A DNA stretch of 64,000 bases from CAVOHU01 sp963843385 (GTDB taxonomy: Bacteria > Acidobacteriota > Vicinamibacteria > Vicinamibacterales > JAKQTR01). The notes beneath the pieces were generated by a model, which saw nothing but the letters and a program-made list of their open reading frames with translations, was not told where the DNA came from and searched no databases. A program made the translations under genes and the position numbers. The stretch covers positions 744,001 through 808,000 of the forward strand of contig CAWJJY010000007.1 in the NCBI GenBank assembly GCA_963843385.1, in the 5' to 3' direction. Below, piece after piece: positions 52,151 through 61,544 of the stretch. The number at the start of each line of letters is the position of its first letter. Position 1 is the stretch's first letter.

Positions 52151-54859
52151 ATGCGCAGGATCGTGTCGCTGATTCTGGTCTGTCTCGTGGGTCAGGCCAC
52201 GCTCGTCGGCCGCGCGCCGGGGCTGCCGACGCCCGAGTCGGTCTTCGGATTCAAGCCTGGAGCCGACAACAAGCTGGCCACCTACGACCAGACGATCGCC
52301 TATCTCAAGAAACTCGCAGCCGCCAGCCCTTACATCAGGCTGGTGGATGCCGGCAGGACAACACTCGGCCGCTCGATGTACTTCGCGCTGATATCAGATC
52401 CGAAGAACCTGTCCCGGCTCGACCGCAATCGTGAGATTGCCAGGCGCCTCGCGCATCCTCAAGGCCTGACCGATCAAGAGGCCCACGCGCTCGCCCGCGA
52501 GGGCCGGGTGTTCGTGCATATCGACGGCGGCTGCCACGCTACCGAGGTGGCCGGCGCGCAGATGGCCCCGCAACTCGCGTACGACCTGGTGAGCCGCGCC
52601 TCGGACCCGCTGACCCGAACCATCCTCGAGAACGACATCGTCATGCTGTGGCCGACGATGAACCCGGACGGGCAGCAGATGGTGGGGGAGTGGCTCGCGA
52701 AGAACGCCGGCACGCCGTACGAGCAGTCGAGCCTGCCGCGCCTCTACCAGGAGTTTGTCGGCCACGACAACAACCGCGACGCCTACATGCTGAACATGAT
52801 CGAGTCGCGCGTGATGGAGCACTTCTGGCGCCAGTGGGAGCCTCAGATCGTCTATGTGTTTCACCAGACGGGGCCGTTCCCTACGCGGATCTGGTTGCCG
52901 CCCTTCTCCGAGCCGGTCGGTCTCCACGCGCCGTTCCTCGTCTCGCGCGAGATCAACATGATCGGCATGGCGATCGCGCAGGGGCTTGAAGAACGTGGCC
53001 AGGTCGGTGCTACGCACATGGGCACCTCGTTCGATGCGTGGTATCCGGGATACATCGACTACGCGCCGGTGTTCAAGAACGTCCCGGCATTCTGGACCGA
53101 GACCGCAGGCAACCTGGCAGCGCCGCGAGAGTACACGCTGGAGGACTTCCCGGCAGCATACCGCGATCTCCGTCCCCAGAGCCTGTACTCGAGCCCGTGG
53201 CGGCCGGGCTGGTGGAGACTGTCGGACGCCGTCAGCTATGACGAGACCGCGGCGATCTCGACGCTCGAGTACGCGGCGAAGTACCGCGAATCGGTGCTCT
53301 ACAACCGCTACCAGGCCGGACGCGATCAGATCGCTGGCGGAAGAACCAAGGCGCCGTACGCCTACGTGATTCCGCAATCCCAGCGCGATCCGGTGGCGCC
53401 GGTCGAATTGCTCCGCCGCCTCGCCTTCGGCGGCGTCCGTGTGTCACAGCTGACCGCTCCGCTCACGGTGGGGAGTGCCACCTATCCGGCCGGCAGCTGG
53501 ATCGTTCCGACCGATCAGGAATTTGCCGCGATGGCGCGCGAGGTGCTCGACGTCCAGCAATACCCGGACCTGCGGCAGTATCCGGGCGGCCCTCCGCTGC
53601 GGCCGTACGATGCGGCAGGGTGGACCTTGCCGCTTCAGATGGGTGTGGAGGTGGCTGCCATCTCGACGCCGCTGACCGACGAGATGAGGTCAAAGCTCAT
53701 GCTGCTCGGCCCGGCGCCCGGCCCGCGCGTCACGCCAGCGCCGTACCTCTCGGCCTCGACCAGCGACCCCGCACCGTTCGACAGCGTTCCCGGAATCGGG
53801 TTCGACGCCAGTCCCGCCGCGGCTGCGATTGTGCCGCCGAAAGGGTCGCTGACTGGAAACGGCCCGGCGCTCGCGGTCAACCCCGCCCAGAACAACGCCT
53901 TCCGCGCGATCAATCGCGCCTGGAAATCCGGGGCGAGCGTGCAGTTCGTTGCGAGTAAGGCTGGCGCGGGATCGCGCTACGTGATCTCAGGGCTGACCGA
54001 CGCCGCGCAGCAGGACATCGTGCAGTCGCTGTCGCTAGCGGCCGAACGCACGACAGTGGGTGCGGGCGGCGCGGCCGTGAAGAAACCGCGCATCGGCCTG
54101 TATCAGCCGTGGAGCGGCAGCATGGACGAAGGCTGGACGCGTTGGCTGCTGCTCCAGTACGGCTTCGACTTCGTCACCCTGCATCCCGAGGACTTCCACC
54201 AGCCACTGCGCGACAAGGTCGACGTGGTGATCCTGGCCGACGATGCCCGCATCCCGGTGGAAGGCGGACAGGGCGGCGGCCGTGCGGGTGGTGGTGGCGC
54301 CCCGGCAGCGGGCCGAGGACAGGCGGGCGGTGCTGCAGGAGGGGGCCGCACGACGCGCCCCGAGTACGCCTACATGCTCACGCAAGCCGATCTGCAGGCG
54401 TTCGAGGCATTCGTGCGGAGCGGCGGCACGGTCGTGTGTTTCAGCAGCGCGTGCCGTTTCGCAATTCAGCAGTTCAAGCTGCCCGTGAAGAATGTGGTCG
54501 AGGGGCTTCGACCAGAGGAGTTCTTCCTGCGGGGATCGATCGTGAGCGTCATCACCGATGCAACCCATCCTGTGATGGCGGGCATGGCGGAAAATTCGCC
54601 GGTGTTCGTGGACGGCAGCCCGGTTTTCGAGCCGCTGGTGGGTTTCAAAGGAACCATTCTCGCCAAGTACCGCGACGCCCCCTCGCCGCTGTTGTCAGGC
54701 TACCTCATCGGCGAGAAGTACCTGCAGGGCAAGGCGGCCGCTCTCGACGTGGAGCTTGACCAGGGTCACGTCGTGCTGATTGGTTTCCGCCCGCAATGGC
54801 GCGGCCAGTCGTTCGGCACGTTCCGAGTGGTGTTCAACTCGGCGATCTATGCGAGGTGA
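52151..54859 (+). CDS. Secreted M14-family zinc carboxypeptidase
   Basis: The 902-residue precursor has a signal peptide (MRRIVSLILVCLVGQATLVG). An M14 domain (about 35-350) shows the zinc motif as GGCHATEVAG (His, Glu; about 128-137) and GHDNNRDAYMLN, with a catalytic Glu likely in PAFWTETAGN. The remainder (about 400-900) is a long C-terminal region with a Gly/Ala-rich linker (about 705-735) and a glutamine-amidotransferase-like module (VICF/VVCFSSACRF region). This large form of M14 is common in Acidobacteriota and Bacteroidota. It would trim peptides outside the cytoplasm. GGAG lies 8 nt before the ATG. Confidence 0.88.
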   Translation: MRRIVSLILVCLVGQATLVGRAPGLPTPESVFGFKPGADNKLATYDQTIAYLKKLAAASPYIRLVDAGRTTLGRSMYFALISDPKNLSRLDRNREIARRLAHPQGLTDQEAHALAREGRVFVHIDGGCHATEVAGAQMAPQLAYDLVSRASDPLTRTILENDIVMLWPTMNPDGQQMVGEWLAKNAGTPYEQSSLPRLYQEFVGHDNNRDAYMLNMIESRVMEHFWRQWEPQIVYVFHQTGPFPTRIWLPPFSEPVGLHAPFLVSREINMIGMAIAQGLEERGQVGATHMGTSFDAWYPGYIDYAPVFKNVPAFWTETAGNLAAPREYTLEDFPAAYRDLRPQSLYSSPWRPGWWRLSDAVSYDETAAISTLEYAAKYRESVLYNRYQAGRDQIAGGRTKAPYAYVIPQSQRDPVAPVELLRRLAFGGVRVSQLTAPLTVGSATYPAGSWIVPTDQEFAAMAREVLDVQQYPDLRQYPGGPPLRPYDAAGWTLPLQMGVEVAAISTPLTDEMRSKLMLLGPAPGPRVTPAPYLSASTSDPAPFDSVPGIGFDASPAAAAIVPPKGSLTGNGPALAVNPAQNNAFRAINRAWKSGASVQFVASKAGAGSRYVISGLTDAAQQDIVQSLSLAAERTTVGAGGAAVKKPRIGLYQPWSGSMDEGWTRWLLLQYGFDFVTLHPEDFHQPLRDKVDVVILADDARIPVEGGQGGGRAGGGGAPAAGRGQAGGAAGGGRTTRPEYAYMLTQADLQAFEAFVRSGGTVVCFSSACRFAIQQFKLPVKNVVEGLRPEEFFLRGSIVSVITDATHPVMAGMAENSPVFVDGSPVFEPLVGFKGTILAKYRDAPSPLLSGYLIGEKYLQGKAAALDVELDQGHVVLIGFRPQWRGQSFGTFRVVFNSAIYAR

Positions 54860-54911
54860 CCGGGGCAGGCAGGCGCACGACACCCCAGGCGTCAATCGTC
54901 CACCCGGGCGC

Positions 54912-57326
54912 TCAGCCCGCGATGGTCACCTGGTAGGTCGCGACCGTCCCACTGCTCCGTTCGTCGAGGTGCTGGAAGGTGAACGAGACCACGGTTCCCG
55001 GCGCCGCGTCGGCGACGGCCAGGTCCGCGACCCAAGGGCCGAGGCCGGTCTCGCGCGTCTCCGCGTCGTGTGAGGTCATCCAGTTATCGAGGCTCCAGTG
55101 GACGAGCGCCTTCGACGGGCACGCGAGGCGGAGGCTCTGGCCTGCCGAGATCTTCCGGACTTTCTGATGCGTGGCCCACAACGCGAACTGCGCCCGCCGT
55201 TTCTCCACGACGTAGCGCTTGAACGGTTGTGGAGGTGAGTCGAACACTCGGCCGTCCTGAAGAGAACGGCGAAGCTTGACGTACTCGGCGTGGGCCCACA
55301 CGAGGGGCATCGCCGCGCCGGTGGGCCGGCCCGGCGCCAGTTCCCGGTCGGGTAGCTGTGCGGCATCCCACACCTGTTCGGGCAGCATGCCGCCATCGCT
55401 GGCGAACGCCTCCATCGTGTGGAGCAGCTCGACGGCGTTGTCCATCCTGCCTGCCGCCAACTCGTAATGCGCCCGCTCGCCGGTCAGCAGGGGCCACGCC
55501 CGACCCACGCCGGTGCCGTCAAACGGTGAGCCGTCGTCGTGCTCGCCGTAGCCGTCTCCGTTGTAGCGGCGCCACGATCGCCCGCGCGGCGTCTCGACCA
55601 GCAGCACGGCGTCGAGGATCTTCACGGTGTTGAGGATGCGGGGATCGTCGGCGGCCCGCAGGCCGAACCGCACCAGGGCCAGCGCGTCGGGGCTGACCAG
55701 CTGCGAGGCTGGCGCGCCGGTCTCGCCGGGCGGCCGGTTCTTGATCGGCACGAACCCGTCGGCCGGCGATTCGGCTTCCGCCTCATCCGGCGGTGCGATG
55801 CGCACATAGTAGCCGCCAACCCCATGCTGTCGCGCCAGGCCGGTGTCCGTCACGTAGGTCCAGCGTTCAACGCCGTCGTTCCAGGCGTCGGCCGTTTCCC
55901 GGAGGTACTCGGCCGTCAGAGGCTCGCCGTTGAGATCGGCGAGATCGGCCGCGGCCAGCAGCGCGGCGATCTCGACCGCGAGGGTGAACGGTGAGAATCC
56001 CGGGTCCTCTTCCCAGCGGTCCTGCGGGGTAACCGGGCCGGCTGACACGAGGAACGAGGCGGCCTTTCGCACCATGCGCCACAAACGCGCGAGATCGCCC
56101 GGCTCGAGTGCCCCCGTTCGCCGAGCCAGATCGACGAGCAGGATGGGGAATGCCGTCTCGTCCATCTGCACGCCGGTCCAGTAGGGATCACCGTCCAGCC
56201 ACATGTTCTGGGGCCAGTGCCCGTCGTCTTCCTGGGTCGACTCCAGGTAGTGGATCACGCGGTCCGCATCCTCGGCCGCGCCCGCCGCGAGCAAGCCTCC
56301 CGCCACCTCGGCCAGATCGCGCGGCCACACCAGGTGGTAGCCGCCAAGATCCTCATCGCCCTTCGACTGGCCCCACGGGATCGACAGGCTGGCGATGAGC
56401 CCGCCCGGAAATCGCTTGGCTTCGTGCGTGCGCATGACCGCGGTGCTGACCCGGTACAGATCGCGGCGGCCATCCGAGCTGGCGGGCTCCACCATCTCGC
56501 CGAGGACCTGGTGCCATCTCGTCCATTCACTCGCAAAGAGCGCCTCGGCCACGTCGTACCCGTCCTGGAGACTCGCGCGTGCGCGCTGTCCGGCCTCGGC
56601 CGCAGTGCTTCCAAACGCCAGCGCCAGCGTGAAGGTCCCGCCGGCGGCGGCCAGGTTCACTTCGCCAGTCAACGCGACGTTGCCGTGCTCGGCGCGCTCG
56701 AAGGTCTGCGTCAGGATGCCGTCTCGCGAGAGCTGCTGCCACCCGTCCGAGATTCCGACGAACCCCGCCGATCCGAGCAGCCAGTCCGGAGAACACGCCA
56801 ACGCCAGTGCCGTGTCCCCCCGCGAGGCGAACAGCATCGGCACGCCCTTGTACTCGCCGACCCAGGCCGTGTTGTCCGCGCCCTGATTGTTGAGGTGCGG
56901 CGCCAACAGCGCGTAGAGATGGTAGTCCTGCAACACGCCCTGCATCGGCGTGAACCGGACACGCTGGAGGACGGTGTCCCGCACAGGATCGGCCACGATC
57001 TCCTTGTCGATGCGAAACCGCCCGCCGACGCCGGTGTTGGTGAGCCGGTAGGCCGGCACGCCATCGGCAAGCTGCGCGACCGCGCAGGTCGAATGGCGCT
57101 TCTCCTCGGCGAAGAACGTGCCGCCGTCGGTCACAATCAATCCGAGGTCACGCGTGCAGGCGCGATCGACGCGAGGGTAGTAGACCTCATTCAGGATGCC
57201 GTGGCTGAGCGTGAACCAGACGCGGCTGGATCGATTGAGCGCCGTGCCCACGCCGTCCTTGGCGCTCGACGTCCACCGGGGCTCGATGCCCGGCCATCCC
57301 GGAGCCATGCGATCGGTCGTCGTCAT
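54912..57326 (-). CDS. GH15 glucoamylase/glucodextranase-like protein
   Basis: The 804-residue enzyme has an N-terminal glucodextranase beta-domain (about 10-260: SRVWFTLSHGILNEVYYPRV) and a GH15 (alpha/alpha)6 barrel (about 275-690). The catalytic acid lies in VQMDETAFPILL, and the base in GGMLPEQVWD near residue 645; GGYHLVWPRDLAEVAGGLLA binds substrate. No signal peptide is seen, so it probably hydrolyses intracellular alpha-glucans. A C-terminal beta domain (about 700-800) follows. The ATG at 57326 has GGAG about 6 nt upstream. Confidence 0.92.
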   Translation of the reverse strand: MTTTDRMAPGWPGIEPRWTSSAKDGVGTALNRSSRVWFTLSHGILNEVYYPRVDRACTRDLGLIVTDGGTFFAEEKRHSTCAVAQLADGVPAYRLTNTGVGGRFRIDKEIVADPVRDTVLQRVRFTPMQGVLQDYHLYALLAPHLNNQGADNTAWVGEYKGVPMLFASRGDTALALACSPDWLLGSAGFVGISDGWQQLSRDGILTQTFERAEHGNVALTGEVNLAAAGGTFTLALAFGSTAAEAGQRARASLQDGYDVAEALFASEWTRWHQVLGEMVEPASSDGRRDLYRVSTAVMRTHEAKRFPGGLIASLSIPWGQSKGDEDLGGYHLVWPRDLAEVAGGLLAAGAAEDADRVIHYLESTQEDDGHWPQNMWLDGDPYWTGVQMDETAFPILLVDLARRTGALEPGDLARLWRMVRKAASFLVSAGPVTPQDRWEEDPGFSPFTLAVEIAALLAAADLADLNGEPLTAEYLRETADAWNDGVERWTYVTDTGLARQHGVGGYYVRIAPPDEAEAESPADGFVPIKNRPPGETGAPASQLVSPDALALVRFGLRAADDPRILNTVKILDAVLLVETPRGRSWRRYNGDGYGEHDDGSPFDGTGVGRAWPLLTGERAHYELAAGRMDNAVELLHTMEAFASDGGMLPEQVWDAAQLPDRELAPGRPTGAAMPLVWAHAEYVKLRRSLQDGRVFDSPPQPFKRYVVEKRRAQFALWATHQKVRKISAGQSLRLACPSKALVHWSLDNWMTSHDAETRETGLGPWVADLAVADAAPGTVVSFTFQHLDERSSGTVATYQVTIAG

Positions 57327-57827
57327 GCCTGCTCCTCACACACCAGTTGCACATTCGACGACCGCCCTGGTCTCGTCCGGCGGCGGGAGATTGGCGATCG
57401 CGATCGGCGCGTCTGCGACGGTGTGGCGATGCGCGATCAACTGGTCCGAATGATGGCTCCACTCCCGCTCAGCCGCAACCGTGTCCTCTCGGCTGGGGCC
57501 TGGCCGCCATGGCCTCCAAACACGCCGTTCGCTGCCGGCAGCGCCGCCCCAATGGTCACTTCGCGATGTGGCGTCGTATGACTAAGACGAGCGTCGGGCC
57601 GGTCAGGGATCCCGCCAATTGCCGCGAGGGCCTGGCCGGACGGCCGAAATGCGCAAGAATACGCCTCCGATCACATAACCTGCCGGGCCGGCGCCAGACG
57701 GGTCAACTGCGCGATAATTGGCCCCGAGATCGTCGTCGGCCACTCCCGTGCCGAACGGCGGCGGCCGCTTGTCCGACCTTGCGACACCTGCCGGCGCGTG
57801 ACGTCTGCAGCGAGGAGCCTGGTGGAT
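57327..57827. other. Intergenic region between glucoamylase and nucleosidase genes
   Basis: These 501 bases hold no gene I can support. A stop-free minus-strand frame of about 80 codons ends at 57336 just before the glucoamylase start (containing WSHHSDQLIAHRHTVADAP), but it has no start codon and matches no family known to me. It may be the remnant of a gene. Promoters for both divergent genes should lie here; none is clear. Confidence 0.4.
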
Positions 57828-58724
57828 ATGGGAACACGGATTGTCTCGATCCTGACGTGCCTCGTCCTTGTCGCGACTGGCACCGCGTTCGAGCCCGGCG
57901 CCGTGGTCGTCGCGCGTGGCGAGCGCCAGTCGGCCCCGGCCCCATCTCCGCAGTCCTCCGACGCTGCGGACCTTGTCGTCCAGGGAGCGGTGGACTCGGA
58001 ACTGCAGCCGCTCCTCGCGGCGCTCGAGGGCAGGGAGACGATACAGATTGCCGCGTGGACATTCTGGCGCGGGCGCATGGGCGGCAAGCGCGTCGTTGTT
58101 TCGCGCACCGAGGTCGGCCCCATCAACGCCGCTGCAGCCACGACGTTGGCCATTGTCAACTTCCGACCGAAGCTCATCATCAATCAGGGCACGGCAGGCG
58201 CCACCGATCCCGATTTGAAGGTCTTCGACATCGTCGTGGGCTCGGCGACGGTGGACTACGGCGCGTTCCGCTCCGCACACGCCGAGGCCGGCGGCGGCGT
58301 CGATCTGGCGCGTTGGGCGCCGATGCCGCATCGGCTGCGGCTGGACGGCAAGGATCGAATCGAATTCAAGAGCTTCGCCGGCGACGCAACGGTGCTCGAG
58401 GCCGCACTGGCCGCCGCCAACCCTCGCGGGCGGGTCATCAAGGGGATCATCGGATCAGCCTACGAGTTCAACCGCGAGGTCGATCGGCTCACGTGGATCC
58501 GGAAGACCTACGGTGCCGTCTCGGAAGACATGGAGAGCGCATACGCGGCCGGTGTGGCTGCCGGGTTCGGAACACGCTTCGCCGCGATCCGCATCATCTC
58601 GGATTCCGATTTCCGCGACGCGGTGTTCCAGCCCGTTGCCGGCGAGCACTGCGCGGCGTTTGTCGTCACGGTGATCAAGGCATTGCCCAATGCCGGCATG
58701 AGCGCACCGCCGGCGCTCAAGTGA
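57828..58724 (+). CDS. Exported nucleoside phosphorylase/MTA-SAH nucleosidase-like protein
   Basis: The 298-residue protein has a signal peptide (about 1-25, IVSILTCLVLVATGTAFEPG) and a Pro/Ala linker. A purine-nucleoside-phosphorylase-fold domain (about 55-290) shows the MTAN/PNP signatures LIINQGTAGATDP, VSEDMESAYAAGVAAGFGT and IRIISDSDF with catalytic Asp. MTAN-type enzymes are normally cytoplasmic; a signal peptide suggests periplasmic nucleoside or MTA scavenging. The ATG at 57828 is used; a GTG two codons earlier has better ribosome-site spacing. Confidence 0.8.
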   Translation: MGTRIVSILTCLVLVATGTAFEPGAVVVARGERQSAPAPSPQSSDAADLVVQGAVDSELQPLLAALEGRETIQIAAWTFWRGRMGGKRVVVSRTEVGPINAAAATTLAIVNFRPKLIINQGTAGATDPDLKVFDIVVGSATVDYGAFRSAHAEAGGGVDLARWAPMPHRLRLDGKDRIEFKSFAGDATVLEAALAAANPRGRVIKGIIGSAYEFNREVDRLTWIRKTYGAVSEDMESAYAAGVAAGFGTRFAAIRIISDSDFRDAVFQPVAGEHCAAFVVTVIKALPNAGMSAPPALK

Positions 58725-58845
58725 CCGACGGCGGGCTGACCAACGGCGCCGGTGGCTGCTGCAGCCCGTTGGCTGCCTTCGCCGTTCCGGAAAGTCCGGG
58801 CGCGAAGTGCCTGGGCAGCAGAGGCAATGACCAGATCGGGCGGTC

Positions 58846-58869
58846 CGCGCAACGCTCCCGCGCGTTTTT
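58846..58869 (+). terminator. Terminator after the nucleosidase gene
   Basis: CGCGC, a 9-nt loop, GCGCG and TTTTT form a short intrinsic terminator 121 nt past the nucleosidase stop and just before the promoter of the lysine operon. Confidence 0.6.
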
Positions 58870-58870
58870 C

Positions 58871-58899
58871 TTGACCACGAGCGGGGCGTTCCCTATACT
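58871..58899 (+). promoter_or_regulatory. Promoter of the asd-lysC-dapB-dapA-dapD operon
   Basis: TTGACC (58871-58876) and TATACT (58894-58899) are separated by exactly 17 nt, a near-consensus sigma-70-type promoter. Transcription would begin near 58906, only a few bases before the leader ORF at 58910. Confidence 0.8.
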
Positions 58900-58909
58900 C
58901 AGAACGGGC

Positions 58910-58996
58910 ATGCCTTCCAGCAACCTCGCTGACCGTCGAAAGCGACTGATGCGCAAGCGGGGCGTCGTGTCGGAGGAAGCCTGCATGTCTACATAG
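58910..58996 (+). CDS. Possible leader peptide of the asd-lysC-dap operon
   Basis: A 28-codon ORF begins a few bases after the predicted transcription start. It has a basic core RRKRLMRKRG (residues 9-18, two Lys and five Arg) and ends in MST before TAG. A second possible start, ATG-TCT-ACA-TAG, lies inside its end behind GGAGGA. The stop is followed after 26 nt by a strong terminator, the same plan as in the met leader. Which amino acid would be sensed is not clear; Lys, Thr, Met and Arg codons all occur. Confidence 0.5.
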   Translation: MPSSNLADRRKRLMRKRGVVSEEACMST

Positions 58997-59022
58997 CAGC
59001 AACGCAAAAGTAGCCAGAGCAG

Positions 59023-59061
59023 AACCCGCCGACGCACACACACGTCGGCGGGTTTTTTTTT
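59023..59061 (+). terminator. Attenuator terminator before asd
   Basis: AACCCGCCGACG and CGTCGGCGGGTT form a perfect 12-bp stem with loop CACACACA, followed by a run of nine T. It lies between the operon promoter and asd, so it must be passed to express the operon. GTGTCGG at 58967-58973 inside the leader ORF could pair with CCGACGC (59029-59035) as a competing structure of 7 bp including one wobble. Confidence 0.85.
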
Positions 59062-59103
59062 GCGCGGAGCAGACGTCCGGGAACGACGGAGGAGAAACCT
59101 CGC

Positions 59104-60153
59104 ATGGCAGCCCCCATTGAGGTCGGTGTCCTTGGCGCGACGGGGATGGTCGGGCAGTACTTCGTCTCGAAGCTCGCCAGGCACCCGTGGTTCCGACTCT
59201 CGTGGCTTGCGGCCAGCGGCCGGTCGGAAGGCCGCCGCTATGGAGAGGTGGTCGCCTGGCGGCTGCCGGACCCGCTCCCCGCCGCGGCTTCGGGCCTCAC
59301 CGTCGCGGCCGCCTCCCCAGGCGGGGCTCCGCACCTCCTGTTTTCCGCTCTCGATTCGAGCGTCGCGGGCGAGGTGGAAACCGCCTTCGCATCGGCCGGG
59401 CACATCGTGGTCAGCAATTCAAGGAACCACCGGATGGACCCCGACGTGCCGCTCCTCATCCCCGAAATCAACCCAGACCATGTGAAGCTTGTCGCCAGTC
59501 AGCGGCGAGAGCGCGGCTGGGGCGGCGCAATCGTCACCAATCCAAACTGTTCGACCGTCGTGCTGGCGATGTCGCTGGCCCCGCTCTGCCGGTTTGGCCT
59601 TCGGCGTGTCATGGTCACGACGCTGCAGGCCGTGTCGGGCGCGGGTTACCCGGGCGTGCCGTCGCTCGACGTGCTGGGCAACGTGATTCCTTTCATCGAT
59701 GGTGAGGAAGAGAAGGTCGAATCGGAGAGCTTGAAGATCCTCGGGACACTGGCAAACGGACGGGTCGAGCCACATGCCGCAGTCATCAGTGCCCAGACCA
59801 CGAGGGTGCCCGTGTCGAACGGTCACACCATGACCGTGTCGGTGGAACTGGCCGAGCGGCCCTCGGTGCTCGACATTCGCCGGGCCTTCGAGGAATTCTC
59901 CGGCCGTCCGCAGCAGCTGCGTCTTCCGTCGGCACCAACCCAGCCGCTCGTGTATCTGGACGGGCCTGCACGACCGCAGCCTCGGCTCGATGTCAGCCTG
60001 GGAGACGGCATGACCGTGTCGATCGGGCGTCTGCGGCCCTGCCCGGTATTGACTGTGAAGTACGTCGCGCTCGGCGACAACCTCGTCCGCGGCGCGGCAG
60101 GAGCCGCGCTGCTGAATGCGGAATTGATGTCGGTAGAAGGGATGCTGTCATGA
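59104..60153 (+). CDS. asd: Aspartate-semialdehyde dehydrogenase
   Basis: The 349-residue enzyme makes aspartate semialdehyde from aspartyl phosphate, the branch point to lysine, methionine and threonine. The NADP site is VGVLGATGMVGQYFVSKLA (about 7-25), and the catalytic Cys is in TNPNCSTVVLAM (about 148-159). AVSGAGYPGVPSLDVLGNV is as in the archaeal/fungal subgroup rather than the E. coli type. GGAGGAG lies 9 nt before the ATG. The gene overlaps lysC by 4 bp (ATGA). Confidence 0.93.
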   Translation: MAAPIEVGVLGATGMVGQYFVSKLARHPWFRLSWLAASGRSEGRRYGEVVAWRLPDPLPAAASGLTVAAASPGGAPHLLFSALDSSVAGEVETAFASAGHIVVSNSRNHRMDPDVPLLIPEINPDHVKLVASQRRERGWGGAIVTNPNCSTVVLAMSLAPLCRFGLRRVMVTTLQAVSGAGYPGVPSLDVLGNVIPFIDGEEEKVESESLKILGTLANGRVEPHAAVISAQTTRVPVSNGHTMTVSVELAERPSVLDIRRAFEEFSGRPQQLRLPSAPTQPLVYLDGPARPQPRLDVSLGDGMTVSIGRLRPCPVLTVKYVALGDNLVRGAAGAALLNAELMSVEGMLS

Positions 60154-61544
60154 TTACGGCAAAGTTCGGCGGCACCTCCGTGGCGGACGCTTCCGCGATC
60201 GGGCGGCTGGTGGCCATCGTTGGCGGCCAGCCCGAGGTTCGTGTCGTCGTCGTCTCGGCGCTCGCCGGCGTCACCGACCAGCTCGTCGCGTGCCTGAACG
60301 CGGCGGCTTCCGGTGACGCGATTGACGTCGAACGGGTGGTGGGGGAGCTGCGCGACCGGCACACGGCCCTCGCGTCTGAATCGGGTGCGGGAGAGGCCGT
60401 TCGACAGCGCCTCGACAGGGACCTTGCCGCCCTCGAGCGGCTCGTGGCGGGCGTCGCCAGGCGGGCGTCGGCGACCCCTTCCGATCGGGACAAGGTGATG
60501 GCCCTCGGCGAGGTCCTGAGCAGCCGGATCGTGGCGGAGGCCCTCAGCCGAAAGGGCATTGCCTCGGTCTGGGTCGACGCCCGTTCGGTCGTGGTCACCG
60601 ATGCCCAGCACACGCGGGCGGTCGCGCTCGAGGCCGAGACCAGCGCCCAGCTGGCGGCCACGGTCCGGCCCGAGATCGACAAGGGCCGCGTGGTCGTCGT
60701 GGGCGGCTTCGTCGGGGCGACCGTGACGGGTGCAACGACGACGCTCGGCCGCGGCGGATCCGACTACTCGGCCGCCGTCATCGGCTCTCTGCTCGGGTCG
60801 CGCGAGATCCACATCTGGACCGACGTCGACGGCATGCTCACCGCCGACCCCCGGATCATCCCGAATTCGCAGCTGGTGCCCCACCTTTCGTTCGCGGAGG
60901 CATCGGAGCTCGCCTACTTCGGGGCGAAGGTCCTGCACCCGAGCACCATCATTCCGGCAATGACGCGCGACATCCCGGTACGGATCCTGAACTCGCGCCG
61001 GCCCGGCGCGCCGAGCACGCTCATCACGGCGCGGGCGCCTGCTTCGCCGACCCCGCTTCGGGCGATCGCGTGCAAGCGGGATGTCACCGTCATCGACATC
61101 GAATCGACGCGCATGCTGATGGCACATGGGTTCCTGAAGCGCGTCTTCGAGGTCTTCGATCGCCACCAGACGGCGGTGGACGTGGTGACGACCTCTGAGG
61201 TGAGCATGTCGGTGACCATCGACGATGTCCGATCGCTCCACGAGCTGGTCGCGGACCTGCGAGCTTTTGCCGAGGTGTCCCACGAGAGCGGGCTGGGGCT
61301 CGTGTGCGCGGTGGGGGAGCAGCTGCGGACCGACTTCACGCTCTGCGCCCGGATTCTCCACGCGCTGGGCGGGTTGCCGATTCGAATGGTGTCCCAGGCA
61401 GCCTCCCGCCAGAACGTGACCTTCGTCGTGGCGCAGCCGGACCTGATTCCGGCCATGCAGCGCCTGCATCACGCGTTCTTCGAGTCGCACGCGCGCGGGC
61501 GCGACGAAGCAAGCCGGATGGACGCCGGGCTGAGGGCATCGTGA
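60150..61544 (+). CDS. lysC: Aspartate kinase, LysC type
   Basis: The 464-residue kinase starts MITAKFGGTSVADASAIGRL, with the KFGGTS signature. It has IHIWTDVDGMLTADPRI (about 221-237) and SELAYFGAKVLHP (about 252-264). Two C-terminal ACT domains follow (about 310-450: DVTVIDIESTRMLMAHGFLK). The length and the form of the start match the lysine-sensitive monofunctional class (E. coli LysC type), so lysine feedback is likely. It overlaps asd by 4 bp and dapB by one base. Confidence 0.93.
   Translation: MITAKFGGTSVADASAIGRLVAIVGGQPEVRVVVVSALAGVTDQLVACLNAAASGDAIDVERVVGELRDRHTALASESGAGEAVRQRLDRDLAALERLVAGVARRASATPSDRDKVMALGEVLSSRIVAEALSRKGIASVWVDARSVVVTDAQHTRAVALEAETSAQLAATVRPEIDKGRVVVVGGFVGATVTGATTTLGRGGSDYSAAVIGSLLGSREIHIWTDVDGMLTADPRIIPNSQLVPHLSFAEASELAYFGAKVLHPSTIIPAMTRDIPVRILNSRRPGAPSTLITARAPASPTPLRAIACKRDVTVIDIESTRMLMAHGFLKRVFEVFDRHQTAVDVVTTSEVSMSVTIDDVRSLHELVADLRAFAEVSHESGLGLVCAVGEQLRTDFTLCARILHALGGLPIRMVSQAASRQNVTFVVAQPDLIPAMQRLHHAFFESHARGRDEASRMDAGLRAS

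Noticed and set aside
57336..57590. Minus-strand open frame of about 80 codons ending just before the glucoamylase
   Set aside because: No start codon and no known similarity; recorded only as a possible remnant.
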